Assembly: GCA_029055435.1 (NCBI GenBank)
Contig: JAIDDH010000097.1
Location: forward strand, 38,225 to 102,224
DNA length: 64,000 nt
Origin: Acetatifactor sp.
Lineage (GTDB): Bacteria; Bacillota; Clostridia; Lachnospirales; Lachnospiraceae
Direction: 5' to 3'
The position numbers and the translations under genes were made by a program. Positions 56,447 through 64,000 of this stretch are shown here, in pieces (position 1 is the first letter of the stretch; every line of letters begins with the position of its first letter). The notes under the pieces were generated by a model that was not told where the DNA came from, searched no databases, and was given only the letters and a program-made list of their open reading frames with translations.

Positions 56447-59400
56447 ATGAAAAATTACATAAGAAAAAACACTGGTAAAAATACTGTTAAACGCATCAAC
56501 AAAAGTGTCAGCAAAACACTCCAAAGAGTTCTCTGTTATACTCTTATTCTGTCTTTGCTTATCCAGAATAACGTGTTGACAGCAGAGGCGCGGACAGACA
56601 GTGAAGCCACGACAACAACCATTCCCGAAGAAAGTATGATTCAGACAGAAGAATCCGATGTTCAGCCGGAAGTCCTGAATGAAATAGAAGAAAGAAGGGA
56701 CACCTTCTCCAAAGAATACCTTCTCAGCGACAACAGCAGAGTTCTGGTGGTATACCCCCAGCCCATCCACTACGAGACAGAAGAAGGAAATCTGGCGGAG
56801 ATAGACAACTCCCTGACCGAAACAGAAGAAGGATATACAAACGGAAACAACAGCTACGAAGTGGTAATTACAGATAATACAGACAGCCAGGGCGAAGTCA
56901 TTTACCGGGAAGAGGGTTACGAGATTGCCTGGCAGATGATGGAGCTTGCAGAAGAAGCTGAACAGGAAATCAAAGACGCACAAAACGCTCAAAAAGAAGC
57001 GGAAAAGGCAAAGAAAGAGGCTGAAAAAGAGCAGAAGAAGGCAGAAAAGCAAGCCGAAAAGGAACAGAAAAAAGCTGAGAAAGAACAAAAGAAAGCCGAG
57101 AAACAGGCAAAGAAGCTCGCCCTGCGCGCCCCCAAGCTGGACGCCGTGGTAACCGACACTTTACCTGAACAGGAAATCTCTCAGGAAAATACAGAATTCT
57201 ACCAGCCCAGACAATCCGCGGTAACCTTTGACGGCTACAGCAGTGGCGTAAAAGTGGAATACCAGCCCACGGGAGACGGCATCAAAGAAAATATCATTCT
57301 TGATACAAGAGAAAGCGGTAACGAATATATTTTCTGTGTACAGTTGTCAGGCTTAAAGGCAGAATTAAACAGCAATAATGAAATCGTATTTTATGACGAG
57401 GAGACAGACGAAATCAAATACTATTTCCCTGCTCCCTTCATGATTGACAGTGAAGGAACAGTATCCTATGGAGCCAGATATGAGTTGATCGATGCTGCCC
57501 CGGAGACAGAAACAGCGGCAGAAACCGAACCGACAACCGAAACAGAGCCAGAAGCAGAATCGGAACAGGAGAGCAAGCCGGAAAACGAAGCAGAAACGGA
57601 GTCCGGTCCTGAATCAGAACCTGAGACACAGACACAGTCTGCCTCGGAAGCAACTACAGAAACAGGGGCTGAGCCTGAAACAGAAGCTGTACCTGCCACC
57701 GAAGAAACGACTGAGACAAAACCTGAGCCTGCAACGGAATCTGAGACGGAACAGACAGTAGAAGCAAAGGCTTTGGGGATGACTGCGCCCTCAAACGAGT
57801 CAGCCGACGACAACCAAGGGACTACTACGCCCGAAACCCAGCCAGAGAGCGAACCTGTCTCGGAACCTGAAGAGGAATCCAGCCCTAAGTCTGAATCCAC
57901 ACCGGAAACGGAATCTGCCTCTGAGTCCGAGCCCGAATCGGAAACTGCGCCCCAGGGCACAGCTATGCCCGAAACCCAGCCCCAGGAAAACATTGCATCT
58001 GAAATCGAGACGGACTCTGCTCTTCAGTCCACTTTCTATCTCAAAATCACTCTAGACAAAGCATGGCTTGACCAGGCTTCTTACCCTGTGACCGTAGACC
58101 CTGTCCTCAAACAGGCTCGGGCCAAAAATCTCTCAGACTACGGCTGTGTTGCCAGCAACAGCACCACTTATGACACTCTCTACGCCGGCAAGAACAGCAC
58201 CGCCATCTACCGTAGCTACATCCGCTTTGACCTCCCCGACATGGAACCTCAGAGCATTATCTCCGAGGCTAAACTCCAGCTGGGCGGCACCAAGGAAGAA
58301 AACAATACCCATTATCTCAAAGCAACAATCATCACTCAGGACTGGTACAACAAAACTGCCCGTTCCTCTGCCCGGAAACTGAGCTGGAGCACCCAGCCCG
58401 CTTTAGGCAGCTTCTTGGACTACACTGTAAACGCAGGCTACTTTAACATCACCAAAGCCATCCGCGCATGGCAAAGCGGCGAACAGCCCAACTACGGCAT
58501 CGCCATCACCGCCTACGACGAGACCACCTCCAAACGGGACGCCCTGAGCTTAAAAAACAGCGCCACAGTCCCCTACCTGACCATCACCTACCGCACCGCC
58601 ACCGGCTTAGAGTCTTACTGGAATACCCACACCACCGCCGCCGGAACCGCTGGATACGGCTATATCAATGACTATACCGGAGCCCTTACCGTGGTAAACA
58701 CCGACCTTGCCACGGCAGGACTGCGTCTTCCCATGACCATCCGTCACATCTACAACTCCAACGCTGTGGATGAGAATGCCGGATGGCGCTTAAACTATGC
58801 CCAGACCATAAAGATCCCTCTGGACACCGTAAATGTCAACACCTACCCCTATGTCTACACCGACGAGGACGGCACCGCCCACTACTTCAAAAAGACCGAC
58901 GTCACCTATCTCCTAAACGCCGTCTCCAAAGAAGTATTATCCACCGCGGCGCTCCCCCCTGCCCGGGATGAAGACGGCCTTGGTCTCTACATCGTCCCCG
59001 TGACCGACACTGCCCTTAAGGACAAATATCCCCTCAAACTCATTGATAAAAGTGCCAGTCTTGTCAGATATTTTGACACCTTTGGCAGATTGGCTCTTAT
59101 CACTGACTCCAACCAATATGAGAACACCAAAAACAAGGCCACCAAAGAGCAGAACGCCATTACTATAACATATCAGGCCTATGGAAACACTCTTCCCCTC
59201 ACCGCCTACGATGAGGCTATAAACGCTGCCCAGAGCTTCCGCGACACCTGCTACGCCTCTGCCACCACTGTGGGAGACTCTGCCTACACCCAGACTCAGG
59301 ACACCGCCATAAATGCTATTAACACTCTCAAAAAAGACCCCTACGCCACAGCAGACTACAAAACTGCCAAATACATTCAGACCGCTGCCACCGAGATGGG

Positions 59401-62400
59401 CAACCTTACCGACACCACCAAAGCCCCCACTAAAGCGACGGCCAAAACAGCGGCGGATGCCATCCTGAATGCTCTTAAAAAAGCAAAGCCCCAGGCCCAG
59501 ACCCTCACTGCCGCATCCAACCAAAGAATCCAGACCATCACCGATGCTGTGGGAAACACCGCCCGCTTTACTTATGATGCCAGCGGACGTATCACCGCCA
59601 TCACCGACCCCACCAGTGCAGGAAGTGGTTCCAACCGCTACACTTATGATTCTCAGGGCAACCTCACCCAGATTACCTACGCTGACGGCAAAACTGCCGC
59701 CTACACATACGATGCCCTCCACCGCCTTACCTCCCAGCGCGACCATGACGGCTACCGCATCGAATACACCTACCGCAATGCCGACAATCGTGTCATAAAA
59801 GTACAGGAATACCATAATACCACCCCTGGACAGACCTATACCATCGCCTACCACACCGACAATACCACCGCCTTCCGCTACAGCGGAGTGGACGACATTT
59901 ACGGTACAGGCGACGACATCGAGAACATCCACGTCTTCGATGCCCAAGGCAGAACTACCTGCATCTATTCCAAGGCCGTGAACGAGAACAAGATACTTGG
60001 AGCCACCGCCTGCACTTATGAGGCTGACTCCGACAACACCAACAAACGAAACAAGATCAAAGATACTGCCGTAATCGGCATGCACACCAACAACCTCCTC
60101 AAGAACCACAGTTTCGAATATAACGACCAGACATGGAGCACCTATAAAAACACCAATCAGACACCGGAGAGCGGCGCCCTCTCCACTTGCAACCTGGCCC
60201 GCTGCTACATCGGGACCCACTGCGCCTATGTGAACCTCTCCAAACGCACCGGCGGAACTGCAGGCTTTTCTCAGCAGGCAAAGCTTGCCGCAGGCACCTA
60301 CACCCTCTCTGCCTATTGCTCTACTAGATCCATCCAGAATACCGCTGCCTACCTCAAAGTGACGGATGCGGCAAACCATACCTATACCAGCACCAAAATT
60401 ACCACGGATACCGACCCAGCCTTTGATAACGGCTGGGAAAGACTCAGCCTCACATTCACCATAAACACTTCCCAGACTGTCACCGTCTGCCTGGAGACCG
60501 ACTGCGGCACCTCAAAAGGAGCAGGCACCGTGGCCTTCGACTGCGTCCAGCTGGAGACCGGAGACGTACCAAACGACTACAACATCTTAGAGGACGGCAG
60601 CTTCGACCTTACAACAGAAACCCTGTCCTATAAGTGGAAAAACCTTGACAACAGCACCATAACCATAAAAGACCAAAAAGTAACCGACAGCGTGGACGGA
60701 ACCTACGCCTACCACATCACAGGGCAGCCCGGCAAGAACAAATACCTGCGGTTCACCGCAGACCTTGGAAACAGCAAAAATTCCTACACCTTAAGCGGCT
60801 GGATTAAGGCCGATGCTTCCCCTGCCAGAGCCTCCCGGGAGTTTCAGGCCACTGCCATCCACAAGGAGACAGACACCGACGGAGAAACCGTCGAATACAA
60901 AGCCACCACAAACCTGAACGCCTACACCGAGGGCTGGCAGTACTTCTGCCTCCTTTTGCCCGCCAAAACATGGAAGAGTACCGACCTCACCATCTGCTTC
61001 TACGACAACATCGGAGAACTCACCATAGACGGCCTCCAGCTCACCAGAAATGATGTACAGACCAAAACCTATGACTCAGAAGGCAAAGTGATCTCCCGCT
61101 ACACTGCCCAGAAAACAGCTACTACCACCTACGACACCTACAACCGCACCAAGAAACAGACCACGGCTTCGGGAGCCTCCACAACCATTACCTACGACAC
61201 CAACAACGACATCAAGCAGATTGCAGCAAGCATCGGCCCCGACACCTACTATACTTACGACAAATACGGCAATCCTACCTCCGTATCTGCCTACGACCCG
61301 AACACAGTCAAACTGGAGCGTTACACCCAGATTGCCTACACCGCTGACGGAAACTTCAAAGCTTCCGATACTGACCCAGCGGGAAACAAAGTTTCCTACA
61401 CCTACAACACCCGCACCGGTCAGATGACAGACACCACGCTTCCTCAGAGACCCGGCGACAAAAAAGCAGTTACTACTAAGTACGAATACGACACCAGCGA
61501 CCGCATCATCGAAGTCACTCAGGGCACAAGACACATAAAATATCAGTATGGAGAGTTTGATGACCTGACGGCTATCGAGCACAATGGCTTTACTTACCGC
61601 TACACCTATGATGGTTTTGGGAACGTACTCACCACCGCTGTCGCAGGCACCACTCTCTGCACCTATGAATACGCTCCAAACAACGGCACCATCACCAGAA
61701 CCACCTTGGCGGATGGCACCATCATCCGGGCTACTTACGATGTCTACGGCAACCTTACCGCTAAGACCATTGACAACAAACCTGTAGAACAATATACTTA
61801 CGATAACCGCGGCAACCTGGCCCGGAAAATCGACCGGCAGGCAAACCTTACTACTACCTACGACTACAACGACACCGGGAAACTGGTCCGCAGCGCCGTA
61901 TACACCGGCGATACCGCCACCCAGACCCCGGAGAGCAGGATGCAGTATACCTACACCAAAGGCGGCAACATCGGTACCCTCTCCTACCAGGAAAAAGGTG
62001 ACACCACCAGAACCTACACCTACGAATACGCCACCGACGATAAACCCACCAAGGCCACCCTGCCCGACAAGAGTCTCCTGACCTACAGCTACGACAGCTT
62101 AAGACGCAGCAACAAAACGGTCTACACACCGAAATCCGGCGTGACAGACGCTAAAAAGCTCTACACCACCCTGCAATACCAGCCCTCCCAGTTCACTGTG
62201 GACGGCAAGACCAGAAAGACCACCACAGACCTGGTGAGTACCTACACCAACAAATTTGGCAGCTCCGGCACCCCTGTATCTGAATTCACCTATACTTACG
62301 ATGCATGGGGCAATATCACCAATATCAAAGACCAGAGCGCCCGCCAAAAGACCTACACCTACAACGAATACGGCGAGATCACAAAAGCCACCGAGGCCTA

Positions 62401-63682
62401 CGCAAACGCTGCTGCCACAACCTATACCTATACCTACGACGAAGGCGGTAATATAAAAAGCGAGACCCGGGGAAGCACTCGTCATTCCTATACTTACGAC
62501 AATGTATGGAAAGACAAACTCATTGCTTATGATGATGAAACGATTACCTACGATAAACAGGGCCGCCCCACCAATTATCTGGGCAAAACCATGACATGGG
62601 ACAATATCGGCCACCTTACCGCCATAGACAATACCAGTAACGGCACCATCCGCTATACCTACCTTTCGGACGGGCAGCGCCATACCAAAACCGTAAACGG
62701 AAAGACCACCACCTATCACTACAACAACGGCCTGCTCCTGTCCGAGCAGACCGGAGACGAGACCCTGCGCTACTACTACGATGCTACCGGAAAAGTGACT
62801 TCTTTTACTTACAAAAAAGGCAGCAACGCGGAGGTAAGCTACTTCTATACCAGGAACCTACAGGGAGACATTATCGCCATCTACCGAAACAGCGACTCCA
62901 AGCTCATCGGTACCTACGAATACGACCTGTGGGGCAGACTCGTCAGCGAGACCGAAGTAACCAAAGGTATCGACACCGATGGCATCCTGGCAAAGAACCC
63001 CTTTCGCTACCGGGGGTATTACTACGACACTGAGACGGGATTCTACAACCTGAGCGCACGGTATTACGACCCGGAGATTAGAAGATTCATCAGCCCGGAT
63101 GATATGATTGCCAGCGTGGGTACTTCCGTACAGGGCCACAACCTGTTCGCGTACTGCTTTAATAATCCGGTGAATATGGCTGACCCTTCAGGACATTGGC
63201 CCACCTTTATCAAAGATAAAATAATTCAGCCCATAGAAAAAATTTATACTGGCATTACTGAAGATATAAATAATTTTGATATACATAATACAAGTGAAAA
63301 AAAGGTATTAGAATCAAACTATTTTTCTTCTTATAAAGGAGTACCTACATTTCGAATTGAAGGACAGCGCTCAGGGTCATTTGGTGCTATGTTTATATCA
63401 ACTAGTGAGCCAGTTGATGTAGAAGATATAGTTCAGCATGAGTACGGTCATACTCAGCAATTAAAGCAGCTTGGTGCTTTTAAGTATGCTTTATGTATTG
63501 GTTTACCATCTTGGCAAAAGTGGGGTAGTGGTGAATACTATGATAAACCATGGGAGATTACTGCCGATATTTATGGAGGAGTAGAATCCAGAACGCATTC
63601 ACAGGATGATATTGAGGCAGGATTTGCGTATTTAGATACAAGTGAAGCAATGGGTCCACTTGTTTGGTTAACTATAAATTAA
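56447..63682 (+). CDS. Giant secreted DNRLRE + RHS/YD-repeat protein with HEYGH zincin-like C-terminal tip (polymorphic-toxin-like)
   Basis: Signal-like N-terminus; KEAEKAKKEAEKEQKKAEK coiled segment; E/T/P-rich linker; DNRLRE-like segment (YRSYIRFDLPDMEPQSIISEAKLQLGG); many YD repeats (RYTYDSQGNLTQITYADG...); Rhs core NPFRYRGYYYDTETGFYNLSARYYDPEIRRFISPDD; tip VEDIVQHEYGHTQQL...KPWEITADIYGG. Confidence 0.92.
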   Translation: MKNYIRKNTGKNTVKRINKSVSKTLQRVLCYTLILSLLIQNNVLTAEARTDSEATTTTIPEESMIQTEESDVQPEVLNEIEERRDTFSKEYLLSDNSRVLVVYPQPIHYETEEGNLAEIDNSLTETEEGYTNGNNSYEVVITDNTDSQGEVIYREEGYEIAWQMMELAEEAEQEIKDAQNAQKEAEKAKKEAEKEQKKAEKQAEKEQKKAEKEQKKAEKQAKKLALRAPKLDAVVTDTLPEQEISQENTEFYQPRQSAVTFDGYSSGVKVEYQPTGDGIKENIILDTRESGNEYIFCVQLSGLKAELNSNNEIVFYDEETDEIKYYFPAPFMIDSEGTVSYGARYELIDAAPETETAAETEPTTETEPEAESEQESKPENEAETESGPESEPETQTQSASEATTETGAEPETEAVPATEETTETKPEPATESETEQTVEAKALGMTAPSNESADDNQGTTTPETQPESEPVSEPEEESSPKSESTPETESASESEPESETAPQGTAMPETQPQENIASEIETDSALQSTFYLKITLDKAWLDQASYPVTVDPVLKQARAKNLSDYGCVASNSTTYDTLYAGKNSTAIYRSYIRFDLPDMEPQSIISEAKLQLGGTKEENNTHYLKATIITQDWYNKTARSSARKLSWSTQPALGSFLDYTVNAGYFNITKAIRAWQSGEQPNYGIAITAYDETTSKRDALSLKNSATVPYLTITYRTATGLESYWNTHTTAAGTAGYGYINDYTGALTVVNTDLATAGLRLPMTIRHIYNSNAVDENAGWRLNYAQTIKIPLDTVNVNTYPYVYTDEDGTAHYFKKTDVTYLLNAVSKEVLSTAALPPARDEDGLGLYIVPVTDTALKDKYPLKLIDKSASLVRYFDTFGRLALITDSNQYENTKNKATKEQNAITITYQAYGNTLPLTAYDEAINAAQSFRDTCYASATTVGDSAYTQTQDTAINAINTLKKDPYATADYKTAKYIQTAATEMGNLTDTTKAPTKATAKTAADAILNALKKAKPQAQTLTAASNQRIQTITDAVGNTARFTYDASGRITAITDPTSAGSGSNRYTYDSQGNLTQITYADGKTAAYTYDALHRLTSQRDHDGYRIEYTYRNADNRVIKVQEYHNTTPGQTYTIAYHTDNTTAFRYSGVDDIYGTGDDIENIHVFDAQGRTTCIYSKAVNENKILGATACTYEADSDNTNKRNKIKDTAVIGMHTNNLLKNHSFEYNDQTWSTYKNTNQTPESGALSTCNLARCYIGTHCAYVNLSKRTGGTAGFSQQAKLAAGTYTLSAYCSTRSIQNTAAYLKVTDAANHTYTSTKITTDTDPAFDNGWERLSLTFTINTSQTVTVCLETDCGTSKGAGTVAFDCVQLETGDVPNDYNILEDGSFDLTTETLSYKWKNLDNSTITIKDQKVTDSVDGTYAYHITGQPGKNKYLRFTADLGNSKNSYTLSGWIKADASPARASREFQATAIHKETDTDGETVEYKATTNLNAYTEGWQYFCLLLPAKTWKSTDLTICFYDNIGELTIDGLQLTRNDVQTKTYDSEGKVISRYTAQKTATTTYDTYNRTKKQTTASGASTTITYDTNNDIKQIAASIGPDTYYTYDKYGNPTSVSAYDPNTVKLERYTQIAYTADGNFKASDTDPAGNKVSYTYNTRTGQMTDTTLPQRPGDKKAVTTKYEYDTSDRIIEVTQGTRHIKYQYGEFDDLTAIEHNGFTYRYTYDGFGNVLTTAVAGTTLCTYEYAPNNGTITRTTLADGTIIRATYDVYGNLTAKTIDNKPVEQYTYDNRGNLARKIDRQANLTTTYDYNDTGKLVRSAVYTGDTATQTPESRMQYTYTKGGNIGTLSYQEKGDTTRTYTYEYATDDKPTKATLPDKSLLTYSYDSLRRSNKTVYTPKSGVTDAKKLYTTLQYQPSQFTVDGKTRKTTTDLVSTYTNKFGSSGTPVSEFTYTYDAWGNITNIKDQSARQKTYTYNEYGEITKATEAYANAAATTYTYTYDEGGNIKSETRGSTRHSYTYDNVWKDKLIAYDDETITYDKQGRPTNYLGKTMTWDNIGHLTAIDNTSNGTIRYTYLSDGQRHTKTVNGKTTTYHYNNGLLLSEQTGDETLRYYYDATGKVTSFTYKKGSNAEVSYFYTRNLQGDIIAIYRNSDSKLIGTYEYDLWGRLVSETEVTKGIDTDGILAKNPFRYRGYYYDTETGFYNLSARYYDPEIRRFISPDDMIASVGTSVQGHNLFAYCFNNPVNMADPSGHWPTFIKDKIIQPIEKIYTGITEDINNFDIHNTSEKKVLESNYFSSYKGVPTFRIEGQRSGSFGAMFISTSEPVDVEDIVQHEYGHTQQLKQLGAFKYALCIGLPSWQKWGSGEYYDKPWEITADIYGGVESRTHSQDDIEAGFAYLDTSEAMGPLVWLTIN

Positions 63683-63691
63683 AAAGGAATG

Positions 63692-63730
63692 GAGACAAAA
63701 TTATGAGACAAAATTATGAGACAAAATTAT
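63692..63730 (+). repeat. Three perfect 13-bp tandem repeats (gagacaaaattat)x3 spanning the RBS and start codon
   Basis: Direct reading. Confidence 0.95.
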
Positions 63731-64000
63731 TAAATAGATTTTTAATATTGTTTCTATTGACAGGCATTTTGGTTTTATCTGCCTGCGATTCGGCACAAAT
63801 AAAAGAGTATTACAAGGAAAAAGATAATTTTGTAAATGCTACAGGAACAATTATACGTATTTCATATAATAAAAACCATACAGAACTGTACTTAGGATTT
63901 TCTGAGTTAACACCTACGTTTGATGATATTAATTTTAAAATTGTTGGTGATAATTTATCAATTGTACAGAAAAACAATATAGATGAAAAGATAGAAATAG
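63703..64000 (+). CDS. Small lipoprotein, candidate immunity protein for the RHS tip; truncated by window end
   Basis: Open frame MRQNYETKLLNRFLILFLLTGILVLSACDSAQIKEYY... to the window edge; lipobox LSAC; absent from the ORF track. Confidence 0.65.
   Translation, partial: MRQNYETKLLNRFLILFLLTGILVLSACDSAQIKEYYKEKDNFVNATGTIIRISYNKNHTELYLGFSELTPTFDDINFKIVGDNLSIVQKNNIDEKIEI

Noticed and set aside
56324-57088. 254-aa hydrophobic - strand ORF (MFFLSFFLFLFGLLFCLLLLFF...)
   Set aside because: Antisense of the KEAEK/KKAEK lysine-glutamate repeat of the RHS protein; hydrophobicity is a strand artefact
58937-60379. 480-aa ORF on the - strand inside the RHS gene (and 61076-61792, 62099-62719)
   Set aside because: Antisense to a clear RHS/YD-repeat CDS; long open antisense frames arise from its repetitive ACC/TAC-rich codon usage, and the translations look low-complexity (G/V/S-rich)
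1-64000. CRISPR arrays, rRNA operons, tRNA genes, complete IS transposases or integrases
   Set aside because: None could be supported by reading the sequence or the ORF track; a tRNAscan-SE/ISEScan run would be needed to exclude short or degenerate copies

Overview
This looks like a chromosomal window from a Gram-positive anaerobe of Clostridia/Lachnospiraceae type (inferred from gene content, Shine-Dalgarno spacing and a T-box). It mixes housekeeping genes (trmL, mecA, T-box-proS, trmB, trxA, D-Ala-D-Ala carboxypeptidase, NiaR-type repressor) with accessory blocks. (1) About 11.3-24.7 kb is a defence-island-like block: a WYL-like/SF1 helicase/PD-(D/E)XK-like nuclease fusion, then an AAA+ ATPase + subtilase pair (IetAS-like) and a type I R-M system (hsdM-hsdS-hsdR). 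The latter five genes are co-directional and appear to follow one near-perfect sigma70 promoter carrying a palindrome. (2) About 26.6-34.7 kb is a cluster of secreted or lipoprotein-like genes of unknown function, in which a lipoprotein / DxxxDGxxE-motif protein / LRR-protein order is repeated twice. (3) About 40.7-45.6 kb is a sensory cluster: BMP-type binding lipoprotein, chemoreceptor, and a LacI-like-GGDEF fusion. (4) About 56.4-64 kb is a 2411-aa DNRLRE/RHS-repeat protein whose AT-rich C-terminal tip carries a zincin-like HEYGH...EITAD signature. It is followed by a truncated lipoprotein ORF (candidate immunity protein) whose start lies in three perfect 13-bp tandem repeats, so copy-number change would shift the frame. 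I saw no CRISPR array, rRNA or convincing tRNA. Family names come from motif recognition in the supplied translations; no database search was run.
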